From assembly GCA_949130485.1 (NCBI GenBank), contig OX422192.1, positions 4,410,085 through 4,474,084 of the forward strand: DNA of 64,000 bases, in the 5' to 3' direction. The stretch's first letter is position 1, and the number at the start of each line of letters is the position of its first letter. The translations under genes were made by a program, and so were the position numbers. Below, piece by piece: positions 11,328-25,000 of this stretch. Below the pieces are notes generated by a model. That model worked only from the letters and a program-made list of their open reading frames with translations, made no database searches and was not told the origin of the DNA. This DNA is from Agelas oroides. Lineage: Eukaryota; Porifera; Demospongiae; Agelasida; Agelasidae.

Positions 11328-11889
11328 CATGTAGGGATGGAACCCTCAAAAACCAGCCAAACAAGATGGGAACGACACCACAACACATTTACACCATCCC
11401 TACATCTTGTGCCATTTTGCCAACTATGCTTTGTGTTTGTTAGTTGTGTGCATAGCAGGGTTGTGGAAGGCAGTTGGGTGTGTTGGTGGGTATTGCTGGG
11501 TGTGTAGTGCATGTTGATGTGCGTGAAGAGTGTGTATGTTGTGGGTGGATGCAATGTAGATGCTATTGAGCATGGCATGACAGGTATATATTATTTTTAG
11601 TCTGTCTTGTATGCAGAAACTGTGAGCAGTGCTTGGTCTGTATGGTATATTGGGAGTTTTAAGTTATGTTGTGAAATTTTATTGCTGGCAGAATCTAATG
11701 TGGATTGTTTTTTATGCGCAAGGCTGTGGAGTGAGCAGTGCTGAGTACCGTGTTCATTTAGTGAGTGTGAAGAAAGTTTCTTGTTGTGTATAGTTGGCAA
11801 AATGGCACAAGATGTAGGGATGGTGTAAATGTGTTGTGGTGTCATTCCCATCTTGTTTGGCTGGTTTTTGAGGGTTCCATCCCTACATG
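11328..11889. mobile_element. MITE with about 100-bp terminal inverted repeats
   Basis: Left arm 11328-11429 and right arm about 11788-11889 are near-perfect reverse complements (CATGTAGGGATGGAACC outward, GGTTCCATCCCTACATG inward). The core is about 360 bp with no transposase. Non-autonomous DNA element; superfamily not determined because no clear target duplication is visible. Confidence 0.85.
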
Positions 11890-12680
11890 CGTTTTTTATC
11901 ATTGGGAAAACGTTTTTGTGACTTGTTCCAGCTGGGTTTTTTTTAATTGATTTTCAGAAATAGTAAGAGAGAAGAGAGGCAGGCATTGGGAAGGAAGATG
12001 CATGGTCTGTAAAACATGAAAGCATAGAACTGTGTTGTTCACAAAGAACAAAGAATCATCATAAATTCTAATGCTTCCAAATGAAATTGTAAATTTATCT
12101 ACAGGGTTTGGAAGCCCAAGCAAAGCCTCATAAAATCCAAGTGCAAAGCACATGAGTTTTAGTAGGCTTTGCACACAGGCTTATAAATCCCATAGATCCC
12201 AACACTGTGGTGTCAAACTGATAGATACTCACTGTAGAACTGTTGCTGTTATGGTGTCTTACGACTCAATACTACATGTATGTGAGCTCTGTGGGCACGA
12301 AGTCTGCAGAGGGTTTTTGGTGAACCCAATAGAAGTCCACATGAAGTGAGCGAGAGCTGAACAACCGCCAGTTTCTGTGGCCGCCCCCTTTAGTGTGGAA
12401 GTTATTGAATGAAGCCACCATTGACTCGGTGCTACTAGATGCAATTCAAAGACCAAACTATCACTAGGCTGCTAATTGCTGCGTTGGAGGAATATGAAGA
12501 CTCGGGCACAACACAAAAGGAGGATGTTAAGAAGACACCAGCAAAAATGCTACCATTGACTCTAAGTAAACATTGTATGTGTACTATATGGATTTTTGTT
12601 GTAAAGAACTAGCTATAACAAGCAAATTTGAAATGTGAAAGTTGACAATAAAAAATTGAATATCAGTGGCTGGTGTTCTA

Positions 12681-12805
12681 AGTCATATAATCCACCTAGA
12701 TACGAAGTGGTTAAAACACTAGCTGGCAACTTAACACTAGCTGGCAAGGACTAGGTAGTGTTTTAATTATCAAGCATACCTCGTATCTAGGTGGGTTATG
12801 TGACT
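12681..12805. repeat. Short inverted repeat, hairpin MITE
   Basis: Arms of about 25 bp (AGTCATATAATCCACCTAGA... and its near complement ...TCTAGGTGGGTTATGTGACT) flank an inner pair TTAAAACACT / AGTGTTTTAA. The whole unit is a 125-bp foldback. Confidence 0.75.
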
Positions 12806-13726
12806 AGCAACTGACTAGATTACAAAAGACTTCAGCTGTGGTTTAAATGGAAGGGACTGTATTTGCAAACTACATGTGCTGTACTGTGGGAGTCCTCACA
12901 TTATGACGCATACACTTTCATTTACAGCAGCTCTAGCAAACATACCTTATAATACTTCCCCTGGAAACATGCACATCTCCTTTCTATGTTTTGCGTTATA
13001 TACCTGACTTTGGCTGTTGCCGTCCGAAGTTCGTCTTTTAACAGTAAGCTAGTTCTCTGAACACGTGCTCAGTTAACATCGGAGTACTTGGGAATCACTG
13101 AATAATAGTTCGAGTTCTACAATAACGATAAGCAGTGAGTGCAATACCGGTGATTTATGCTGTTTTTTTCGCGTTTTAATCATTGTAATAGCTTCAGCCG
13201 TTATCATGCTAGCCTGGCTGACAGTTACACTGACAGAAGAAAGAAAGAAAGAAGAAAGTAAGAAGATAGACGATTTGCCCGTTTTAGCTACTCACCGGTC
13301 TGGTACTTCAGCGATGCTCTCCAGCAAAGTTAACGGTCCCGTTGCTCATGGAAGCACTCGGTATTGCCTCATATGGCTCAGAGGCCTTTGACTAATCTAA
13401 CGTAGACATTTCGAGTGTGTCATTTGTGCACTTTTATTGTGTCCGTCATTTTTTCCGGGGTCATCCTACATATGGGGTACTACCGTACGCCATAATATTG
13501 TCATGTCTTGTGACACTTTGTGTGTACCAAAATTTTGCCTTTCACATGATGAACATCGATGTGCCAGCTGGTGTTGGTGCTCCCCCAGTCGACACACAAC
13601 TCCATATTTGTACTACACATACTCAAGTACAATGAGATCTTGACTGAATGCTAGCCTCATTCCCAGGCTCTTGTGCGGGCTAGACTGAATGCTTGTGGGC
13701 TGTCCCAAGTGTCCATGGCCTTATGT

Positions 13727-13853
13727 ACTCCTCTTTCCGACACAAAGGGTCACCTTCACTTCCGTGGAATTTAAATCCCCTTGACACCCCTACTTTTTAG
13801 ATATAGCCAGTCGATTCAAAGGGAAGGTGACCCCTTTTGTCAGAAAGGAGAGT
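13727..13853. repeat. Short inverted repeat, hairpin MITE
   Basis: Arms of about 30 bp (ACTCCTCTTTCCGACACAAA... and the imperfect complement ...TTTTGTCAGAAAGGAGAGT) make a 127-bp foldback. No coding content. Confidence 0.7.
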
Positions 13854-15136
13854 GCATCACGCAGATACTGCAATCGTAAAATGATCACTTGGCCACAATG
13901 TATCAAGTAACAATGAACCCCAGAAAGCATCTTTAGCCGTTCCTTAATAATAGCCTAAATGGATTTGCCATTGCGAAAGGTTAAGCAGTGCCACCAGACT
14001 TGACCAAAAATGGGGACGAACTTCTGGTGAATGCCTTGATATATGCAATGGGAGATGAGGTTTATGACATCTTGAGGTCTGTTAAATTGTCTGAAAGTTC
14101 AGTTCACTTGTCTTGTCTTGACTTATTCCCCTGACTGCTCTCTGAATAATATTTGGCCACGCTATCAGTGCTAAAGCTAGACCGTAATCCCACAGAGGTT
14201 AATTAAAATGGGGAAGGCTCATACACAAATGGTTATGTAGAACTTTACAATGTATATCATCTGTTCTGGGGGCAGGAGTTGATGGGTGCTGAGAGGGGAG
14301 TGCTCCTGTTGGTGGAGATGCTACTGCACCTGAAGAGTATGTGGAAACAGATGAACACAGTGATTGTCACAGCTAGTGTCACCGCCTAATTTCTCACACT
14401 GAAATGCTTGCCAAGTTACATATCTTGCCTCAGTTAGCATCTGTAACAAGTCTTCGAGTTGAGATTACTGGTACTTGTAAATACTCTCAAAAAATAATAA
14501 ATAAATCGCAAATAAAGACAAGTTAGATCTTATGAGGTAAAATAACCACATTCAAACATGTCCATTTTTAGCGCAAAAGCACCAAAAAACAACAACTTTG
14601 CGTTGCTATGTAATGGGTTGCTAAAGTGGCCTGACAGTACATCCTTGATGTAAATGTACATGTACATGTAAATTGTAGCTTCAAAGTTGAGGGTAAGGGA
14701 AATTAAATTTATCCATAGTACTTTTGACATCAAGTGTAACAGTATTGTCAGTGATAAACTCAGATAACTCAAAAGATAGTGTGTACTGAAGATTTTATAT
14801 GAAACATGCACAATACAAATATTAATGCACATAAACACATACACAACACCACAGAGTTGTAGCGGTTTTACTTGTTACCAACAATGCTTTCATTTGCATT
14901 GCATAAACGTACCTGAAGTGATTTGCACTCTTGCCAACTGCTCTGGAGTAGAGATAGTAGATTGGGAGGGGCTCTTCAGAGTAACTAGGAACAGGGCAGA
15001 ACTAGGTGACAAGCCAGAGTAAATGAAAAGAAACAGAGGGAAGGTGGAGATGCAGGCATGAAGTGAGGGAGACAATTGGGAAAGAGAAAGACAGAGGAAA
15101 TAATTGGGAAAGAGTGATAGCATAAAGATCCCAAGC

Positions 15137-16041
15137 CTAACAGTAGCCTTCCCTTCTCCCCAGCATACTGAGGATGTCTTGAAGTCTTGTCTCAAGTTCT
15201 GCAGTGAGGGGTCGTTGTGCAGGGTCATTGTGGAGACACTTCTTGATCAACACAACTACTAAGTGCTTCCCTCCCAAAAGCTGTTCAGCTTTGTCGAAGT
15301 ACTGCTCACGTCTTTTAACCTCTGAACGACCATGCACCTCTTCTTTAGCATCAATGTAGGTTGAAGGGAGGAGTGAATGTACTGGAGACTGGTTGATGGT
15401 GAAAAGTGACAGGTGTCCAAATGAAAAGACATCCAGGCTGGGGCCACACTTTGCACTATCACCTTGGGCCTCAGGAGGCATGTAGTCTGGAGTGCCTGGC
15501 AATGAAGTGAAGATTCCTGGGGTTGCTTCCGGGTCTAGATCCATAAGTCGTGCATTTCCAAAATCTGATATCTTTGCTCTTAGTTCTGAGTCGAGTAGCA
15601 CATTGTTCCCTGTTAAATCTCGATGGATTATTGCAGGTGTGTGGCTGTGAAGGTAGAGCAGCCCATTAGCAACATCGCACAAAATAGAGAGTCTTTTCTC
15701 AAGTGCTGTATTCAAATTGGCGGGTTTAAGAAGGTAGGCATGCAGACTACTCATCAGTCGTTCCATTAGAAGCACTGGCATGGTTTCATTCTCTAGAAAA
15801 CACACTCCTTTACACTGGGCAACGGTTGGGTGGTGAACTTGAGTCATGAGGCTCAGTTCTCCAAACAATTTGTTTTTCAATGTTTGCTGATGCTTGTTTG
15901 ATAAAGTTTTAAACACCTTTCCAGCAACAATCTCACCAGCTGATAATAGTTCTATAACCCGGCCATAGGTTCCATTGCCTAACTCTATTCCTGTTGGCTT
16001 GGCTTTCACTGTGTAACGCTTCAGAGCAGTCCTGAGTGCAG
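15137..16041 (-). CDS. Exon 17, protein kinase domain (TKL/TK-like)
   Basis: About 300 codons to TAG. Gly-rich loop GNGTYGRV, VAGK lysine, glutamate in GELSLM (helix C), catalytic loop HRDLTGNNVLL, metal motif DFGNARL, PEA in the P+1 loop, DVFSFG (helix F Asp) and QRPLTAEL (last conserved Arg). All catalytic residues are present, so an active kinase is likely. HRDLTGNN is intermediate between Ser/Thr (HRDLKPEN) and Tyr (HRDLAARN) loops. It matches the tyrosine-kinase-like group I associate with sponges, so substrate specificity cannot be read. The Val before KAKPTG is in frame with the exon start; translation does not begin here. Confidence 0.9.
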
Positions 16042-19000
16042 CTGTTGGAATAAAAGGGAAAAGAATCCATTTTTTTCACTGTTCCACTCTATTCCTCTCT
16101 TTATACATACACACTATGACACTCGGTCCATATTCAACATCCACTGGTTCACTTGTCGCTTTCACCCCTGCAATTCCTTTGATATCAAAACACACACATA
16201 AATGCACAAGTACGCACACACACTTCACGCTTCATCCCACCATCACTCTCCTTCCTAGGCTCCATCCTGGTCTCACTTGCAAACTTTCCTGTCAGTGCTG
16301 AACCACCACCAAATACTAAATTGTTCATTATATGAAAACTCCATTGTGGTGTACTTCTTGAACAAATGAAAACAAAAACAGATGAGGCCGTTGCACTCAC
16401 ACCCTCAGTTGAATCTGGGTAAGCCAGCATTGAGTTGGAACTGATAAGCAGTTCATGTATATGCACATAATATGTTGATGCACCCTCCACATGGCATCAT
16501 ACAAAGATCATGAGCATACTAGACTACTTCCGAATGAAGAGCTACAAGGTGACTTACTTTTGTCCAGTAGAGGGTTTGACCAAGCTTCTTATTCACCTTA
16601 ACATTACCAGTGTGTGCACACTTGGATCGAGATATACCAACCCTGCATTTTCCCATCTAATTTACAGAAACCTGTAGAATGTGACCTAGGTCTAAACTTC
16701 ATGAGTGTTAATTATACATCTGCAAGACCTATTGAAAATATTCAGACACACACACACACAAATATACAGACATGGTCTCGAACCCAGAACCTCGGGTGGC
16801 TGGGTTTGAGACACACACACACACACACACACTCACCAGTTTCTTGAGACTCTTTCTGCCTTCCAGTGGACTCACTTTCCTGCAGTAATCCATCACATCA
16901 GAACACAAGAATACCCAGTAATAGAGTACAGCTCACTCATTTCTAGCAATTTGATCGGTCAATGCATGGTAACTAAATGTGATAGCAACCTCTCAGAGGT
17001 AATCAGGTCGTGGGAGGTAACTATCAGACCTGATAGTTACCTCCCACAGAATGTCCTGTAAACAATAATAGCAATCATTAACAACAATGATTTGTTCTTA
17101 CAAAACTGCATATTGTTATGGCATACAAACAATAAATACATAGACTAAACAGTGCTGGTGCATGATGGCCATTGAAGTTGAACTTTAACTGTCTTTCCTC
17201 TTCACTTCAAGCCGCTGAATTAAGCAGGTTAGCTAGCCAGTGCAGCAAATTATTTGGCTTTAGGTCCGTTAGTTTACTGACTGAGCCTCTGCAATATTCT
17301 ACTGTGTGTTGGCACCACAACGTAACCAAATAGTGTGTTTTTTCCCAGTACTGCAGACTCACCTTCGCATCAGCTGTGTCTTCGTTGCTGCAAATGGTCT
17401 GGTGGTGTTTCAGTTAATTGCACATAAAGTGGAGCTTGTTAGTGGGTGTGGTGGTTTACAGACTCCAGCAGTACTATCGTGGGTGTGGTATACCTTCAAG
17501 TGCATGCACTCAGCGAGAGACAATGTCGCCATTTGACTTAGTCGCCGTTAATGTCACACTGTTTGATAGCTGAATCACTACAGTTTTGCCAAAAATCCAC
17601 CCTTTTCATCATTTTAAATGATATAGCATCGTATTTATAGCAGTTACTGTACTCTAAGTTAGACACTTTGACCAATGAGACCTACACGATTTATGGAAAC
17701 CTTTGAGCCCCAAGTAACATCCTCGCTATGCTTGGGATGCGACAGCCTCAGGCCCTACGGTTTCTAAATTGTGTAGTTCCCTTTGTCTCTGCGTCTACTA
17801 TATAACACTGATGAGGTCTGAATCATTTACTACATACTCTGGATACATCATTCTATACCCACATTGTTGGTCTGTCCCTTAAGCACCCTTCAGTCCACGC
17901 ATCAGAGACTTCTTGCTCCCCTAGGAGTGTTTACTAATTTCCACACTATGAAGAAGTGGGTGCGTAAACTCACATATCCCCACCTAAACTTTAGTCCAGT
18001 CCCTAAAGCAGCTCCTCACCGCCCACTTCATGCATTAAGAGGAGACATGTTCTCCTCAGTCACCAACAATGATAATTCATGTGTGGAACTCCCACATGTG
18101 AAACAAATGATAGCTGTGATGTGACTTGTGGGTGTTTCTATATTGACACCGCAAATACCCTCAATGGTACAGTCTCACGTACTTACCCTCAACATTTTTG
18201 GATCAGTAGCACTCTGGAGGTATGCCACTACTTCCTCACGCCTGAATTCAGCTGCCACATCCAGGGGAGTGTCCTGATGGAAGCAAAACAACAAATTTAA
18301 CAAAACAACACAGCTACGACAAAGTGACTGGCATATGGGCAAGGTGATATACAGCTAATTGTAACACAGAGTCTCAATCTACGCTGCGCTCTACACATTC
18401 CGTGAATACAGGGCACCTTCGTAGGTACTTGTAAATGAGGGTGAGTGATCTCGAGTTGTTCAATAGGAAGAAATTCAAACAAATGGTATACTATGTATGT
18501 GCAAGTAGCTTAGAATAAGCTGTCTGTAAATTAGCCTAATGTAAATCAAAAACTGGTATTAAGGTTTGCAATAACAGTGTAATGTAAACTGGTGTTAGTA
18601 AATCAAGAAACAAATCGAAATGATGAAACCAAAGGAAAGGGAAGCCACACCCACAAAATTACAGGTTCCATGCAAGTACATCACAGCGAGCGTATTTTCT
18701 CCTGTGCTATGGCTCTCTCCCCAGCATCGGCAGTGTTAGTAAGGCAAGGCTAATGTTATTCTCTGTGTGTTCCTTGCTGTGGCAACTACTTTCTTAAGTA
18801 GTTCTTATCATTTACCTGCATGCTGACAGTTGACATCAGTCTTCAGTAGCTAGTTTTCAGTAGTGGGCTCTCTTTTCTATACACTGAACATGTAGCCACA
18901 TGTGGGTCGAATACCTTGGTAAATACAGAGTATCTACTTGCAGCCTGGGCATGCTCGTTGTGCTGGTTGCATCATGAGTACGGAGTGGCACTTTAATTAG

Positions 19001-22000
19001 AACGCTGCAAAGAACGGGAGCTGTCTGACACCAGTACATAACAATGCCGGGGGTCATCTGTTAGCTAAACTAACTCATTGGTTATTACCGTATTTCCTTG
19101 ATTACTTCCTGTGGGTACTATTAATTTCAGACCGAACTTAACCGCGGGTACAATACGAGGGCTGGAACAAAAGGAGGGCGGGTTCATTTAACTTCAGCCT
19201 TGTCCGTTGTGTGCTCCAGTCGTGTGTGCACCATCAAAATGCACACGACTGACATCTTTATACGGCACGTATATTAGGTATGTACAGCACAGTACAATGC
19301 GTGAGTACAGACCGGCTATATAACCGATCTGAGTCGTCCAAGTCATCCTCGTTGCCACAAATGAGTGTGGCTACGTAACTGAGTAGGAACTATTCCTGGG
19401 CAGGGTTAATTTTCTTCAGCTCAAGTGAGCGCTTGTGTGTGGGGCTAATTCAAGAGCGGGAAGAAATCAAGGAAATACGGTATATGTCGCCACTTTGTGT
19501 ATGATAAGGAGCATAAACCATAGGCTGAAGTTTGCCAGCAAAACAAAGCGCGTGGGGAAGCTACAGGGCTAAACAAATTTCACAATGGCCAGCTCTCGGC
19601 CTCTCCAAGTATCACAATACAATAAAAGTACAAAACAGCAATGTAGATCTATACTCTTACCTACATGAGCTCTAGGTAGCATATGTAGCTACTGCAGGTG
19701 TCAGATGCGCACTGAGATTTGCAAATTTGCAATTATTGTGGGCGTGGCTTTCATTTTACCATTTCGTTTGGTTTTTTGATTTCTGACTAGCACCTAATGT
19801 AAACAGCTTCATACAATGTGGTGAGGTTGTCATACCAACTGCACACTGTGTGGATACATGCACTAATTACTTGTATAATGGTTAATTTTGCTGCCGGGTT
19901 TCCAGGCAAAACTGACCTGTGATTCTAATAATGTATTTAACTCACAAGACTTTTGAAATTAGCTACACAATTGTGGAAATCATATCCTATAATCAACAGT
20001 ACTAATATATTGTTAGTATTACAGACTAATTCACGTACTCCATTACTGTCTTTGATGTTGACGTCTGCTCCCTTCTCTACAAGGACTTGTGCTGTACTCG
20101 CATCACCTCCTATAGCAACCGAGTGTAGGGGAGTCATCTGCCAGGTAAAAACAAATTTGAATAACATCCACTGTGTATGCCTAGTTAGCCTAGTATACAT
20201 GTACACTTTCTTTGTGAAATAGCTGTGCATTGTATGAGTACATGCACTAACTGGAAGTGCTGTGAAGTGGATGATTTTGCCTGACTTTCGTATGTTAATT
20301 AGTAATACAGCTAAAAATCTATTTTGATACCGTAATCTCCTGAAAATACGCTCATGGGCAATGAACTTAAGGAGCTCCTCAAACAGGGGGGTGGGCGTAT
20401 TTTTGGGAGTTGTGATATTTCTCTCGGTAATACACCCATCTCACACACAATTAGTCTAGCCCTATTTATGTACACATGTAGTGATTCTGCAATGCTTTTT
20501 TTGTCATGGGCTTGCTTAAGCAATAGCAGCAAATGGTATTTGCCTTATTTTTAGTCCCTCCTCTTGCACAGTGCAGCTTCTTTGGTCCATACAACGGCTT
20601 GCACTATTACATAAATAGGTGGGCACACTTTCAAGAGAAAGACACCCTTTGCAACAACTTCATTCAAAAAAAGGGGATGGGCTTATTTGCGAGGGTGGGC
20701 CTATTTTTGAGAGATTATGGTACTTGGCTATGCCATGCTGAGGTAGCCTAGTATACACCTTATTGTAAAATTGACCCCTTGAAAGTGACTCAAAATTTTT
20801 TGAAGCTTCTCAACAGTGCACTGTAAACAGCCAACACACACCTTAAGGCTGTGGAATGGTCTACAGGCCTGAGAGGCTACGGATTGTATGAGTGCATCAC
20901 ATAATGCATTGTTTATGCTCACTTGACTTCCAGAAGAACTAATCAGTGATATTAACAAGATAATCAAATGATTATATTTTGGTAACTATCATTAACACTG
21001 GATACTAGTCTCCTTGGAGGTACCTGGGAACAAGGCTAACTCATAACCTAATAAGCGGCATTAATCCTCAGTCAGTACTACACTCTCATTCACTTATGTC
21101 CTCATTATCTTTGGTATAATAATCCACAGCCAGTACTGTATAGTCTTATTCACTTACCCCTTCATAATCTTTACTGTGAATATCACCTCCTGCCTCAATA
21201 AGGCATTGCACTGTGTCAACATGGCCTACTACAGCAGCCCGGTGTAGGGGAGTACGCTGATGGTGAGAAATTTGAACATGGTCCACCATGAATGCCCAAT
21301 TAGCCTCGTATACATGTACAAGGTCAGGAATGTGGTAAATTAGCTGTGCACTGTATGAGTACATGCATTAATTGGAAGTGCTGCATAATGAATGATTTCA
21401 CCTAAACTTTATACGCTAATTAGTGATACAGCTCAAAATAACATAATTGTTTTTGGTACTTGCTATGCCATGCTGAGTTAGCCTAGATACACCTTATTGT
21501 GAAACTGACCTCATGAAAGTGACTCAAAATGTTTTGAAGCTTCTCAACAGTGTACTGTAAACAGCCAACAAACACCTTAAGGCGATGGAATGGACTACAG
21601 GCCTGAGAGGCTATGGATTGTTTGGTTTGTGCTCACTTGATTTCCAGAAGAGGTAATTAGAGATTTTAGCAAGATAATCAAATGATTATATTTTGGTAAC
21701 TAATAATCCGCTACTAACTATCATTACCAGTGGATACCAGTCCTTTGCACCCAAACGATTGTATTTGGTAAATAGTTATACAATGAACACTAAATACCAG
21801 TCCCTTTGTAGGTACCTGGGAACAAGGCTAATTCACAACCTAAGTAACAGCATTAATCCTCAGTCAGTACTACACTCTCATTCACTTATGTGCTCATTAT
21901 CTTTGGTGTAATAATCCAGTCAGTACTGTAGTCTTAGTCACTTACCCCTTCATCATCTTCGCTGTGAATGTCACCTCCTGCTTCTACGAGGTATTGCAGT

Positions 22001-25000
22001 GTGTCAGCATGGCCCATTGCAGCAGCATAGTGTAGGGGAGTACACTAATGGGAAACAACCAAAATTGAACATGGTCAATCCACGTGAATATCCAGTTAGC
22101 CTAGTATACATGCATGTTCTGGAATGTGGTGAAATAGCTGTGCATTGTATGAGTGTATGCATGCACTAATTGAAAGTGCAGCATAATGCGTATGCTAATA
22201 CAGCTGAAAAATAATGTATTTTGATACTTGGCTATGAAATGCTGACTTAGCCTAGTATACAGCTGATTGTGAAATTCACCAAATGAAAACGACTCAAAAT
22301 CTTTTGAAGCTTCCCAACAGTATACTGTAAACAGCCAACACACACCTTAAGGCTGTGGAATGGGCTACAGGCCTGAGAGGCTATGGATGGTTTGAGTGCA
22401 TCACATAATTCATTGTTTATGTGTTGTTTTAGTTTAATGTTCGGATCAGTAGTTTAGTTTTACTTTAATTAGGCTACAGATCCAAATTGTTAGTTTAGTT
22501 TCAGTTTTAATGACTAAATCTAAAAAGGGTTGGTATCAGTCCTTTTAATTGTAGTTAACTACTATTTTTGGTGATTTCTAATTAACAGACTAAGGCAGCG
22601 TCAATTTTAGCTTTAGTTTTAAGGGTTCTATGCCTTATTAAATGCATTTTAGTTTTGGTTTTAGATAACTAAAGCAGCACTGTTTATCCATGCTTGACTT
22701 CCAGGAGAGGTAATTAGTAATTATAATCAAATGATTATATTTTGGTAACTATCATTACCAGTGGATACCAGTCTCTTTGCAAGTACCTGGGAACAAGGCT
22801 AACTCATAACCTAATAAGCAGCATTCATCTTTGGTGTAATAATCCATAGCCAGTACTTACCCGTTATTCACTTACCCCTTCATAATCTTTACTGTGAATG
22901 TCACCTCCTGCCTCAATAAGGCATTGCACTGTGTCAACATGGCCTTTTGCCGCAGCCTGGCATAGAAGAGTTTTCTGATGGGGAGAAGCGACCAAATTTG
23001 AACATGGTCCTCCATGAATCCCCAGTTCACCTAATATACATGTATAAGTACTGGAATATGGTGAAATAACTGTGCGTAGTAGTGTACATGCACTGATTCG
23101 AAGTGCTGCAAAATGGATGATTTTTCCTGACTTTCGTATGCTAATAATTATTAGTAATACAACTCAAAAATAATATATTTTGATACTTGGCTATGCCGTG
23201 CAGAGTTACCTAGTATGCACCTTATTGTAAAATTGACCTCATGAAAGTGACTCAAAATGTCTTGAAGCTTCTCAACAGTGTACTGTAAACAGCCAACACA
23301 CACCTTAAGCCTGTGGAATGGTCTACAGGCCTGAGAGGCTATGGATTGTTTGAGTGCATCACATAACTATGCTCGCTTGATTTCCAGAAGAGGTAATTAG
23401 TGGTTTTAGCAAGATAATCAAATGATTATATTTTGGTAACTATCATTAACACTGGATACCAGTCTCCTTGGAGGTACCTGGGAACAAGGCTAACTCATAA
23501 CCTAATAAGCAGCATTCATCCTCAGTCAGTACTACACTTTCATTCACTTACCCCACCACGATCTTTGCTGTGAATGTCACCTCCCGCTCCAATAAGATAT
23601 TTGATTAAGTCAACATGGCCTCCTCCAGCAGCCCGGTGCAAAGGAGTCATCTGATGAGAAGAAACAAATCTGAACATGGTCAATCCATGAATGTCCAGTT
23701 AGCCTAGTTTACATGTACAAGTTCTCTCGAAATAGCTGTGCATTGTATGAATAATTGCACTAACTGGAAGTGGTACAAAATGTGAAATTGAATAAAAGTT
23801 ATGAAGCTTCCCAACATTGTACTGTAAACAGCCAACACACACCTTAAGGCTGTGGAATGTGTGGGATTGAGAGGCTATGGATTGTTTGAGTGCATTACAT
23901 ATGCATTGTTAATGCTCACTTGACTTCCAGTAGCCTCGTACCCAGGCCGTGTGGGAGGAGAAAGACGGCCTGCTTGCGCATGTGCGGCCGCGGCCAGAAT
24001 ATTTCCATAAAACTGTAACGTTTACATAGATTGTCCACATGCAAAATATACAGACAAGACATTAAAGAGTAGTATACGTACAAAGCTGAAAAATGAGCTA
24101 CAACAAAACAATGCACACTCACGCCATTAAATTTGGCAATCGTAAGTGACTCCAACTACGAGACTAACAAGACAACAGCATAGCTACCCCGCCCTGTACC
24201 CAACTCACTGTGTTTATGGTCAAGCACACAAATAAATGACAGCACCTCGTATTGTACTGACTTACAAAAACTAGTTGGTAGCCGCAAGAAAGCATCTTTG
24301 CCTTCATATAGATAGCGATTATCCTCTACATTCATGGAGTTGAAGGTATTTAAATTGGTAAACGGCTGTATCTTTCGATGATACGGAAATATATTGGACA
24401 TATACGTATTGATTTTACCGACAATTTAGAAACGTAAACTGATTCTCAGGTTTTCTGGGAATGATCGCACATGCGCAAGCAGTCGATACCAGGCCTGTTT
24501 TTCTCCTCCCACGCGGCCTGGGTATGAGGCTAGACTTCCAGAAGAGCTAATTAGTGATGATAATCAAATGATTGTATTTTGGTAACTATCATTACCAGTG
24601 GATACCAGTCTCTTTGCACCCAAATGATTGTATTTTAGTAACTAGCTATACAATGAATACTTAGTTATACAGTGAATACTGAATACCAGTCCCTTTGTAG
24701 GTATCTGGAAATGAGGCTAACTCATAACCTAATTAGCATTGTTAATGGGAGATGGGGAGAAAGAAGTAAACAAATTTCAAGTGTAGTCCACCATGAATAG
24801 TCAGCGTACTATAAAATTGGCTGCAAAATTAGTGTATCGAGAGTGATACTTTAAAGCTTATCAATGCACAATCTTCATACAGATTCTGGAATGTGGCGGA
24901 ATATGTGACACTAGTTGGGCATTATACTAATTGTATACTGAATGATTTTTGATTGTGTGATATCCATGCAGACTAATTAGTGATCGCAATCTGACATTCT

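Larger units (their letters stand above)
11890..15136. other. Gene-poor interval between death-domain exon and kinase gene
   Basis: About 3.2 kb. It holds two short hairpin repeats (12681-12805, 13727-13853) and a fragment around 12440-12570 that reads like a short helical coding relic (LLIAALEEYEDS) but has no exon borders. No intact gene seen. It also forms the 3' side of the kinase gene. Confidence 0.45.

Noticed and set aside
12440-12570. Coding-like stretch LLIAALEEYEDS
   Set aside because: Helical and acidic but without exon borders, start or family match; may be a relic, too short to annotate.
16009-16009. Kinase translation start at the internal Val-Lys-Ala-Lys codon
   Set aside because: It is a GTG within exon 17; the exon continues upstream to an acceptor at 16042 in the phase that fits exon 16.
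16185-16490. 101-codon minus frame upstream of the kinase exon
   Set aside because: Lies in intron 16; direct splicing of 16837 to 16041 keeps the frame without it.
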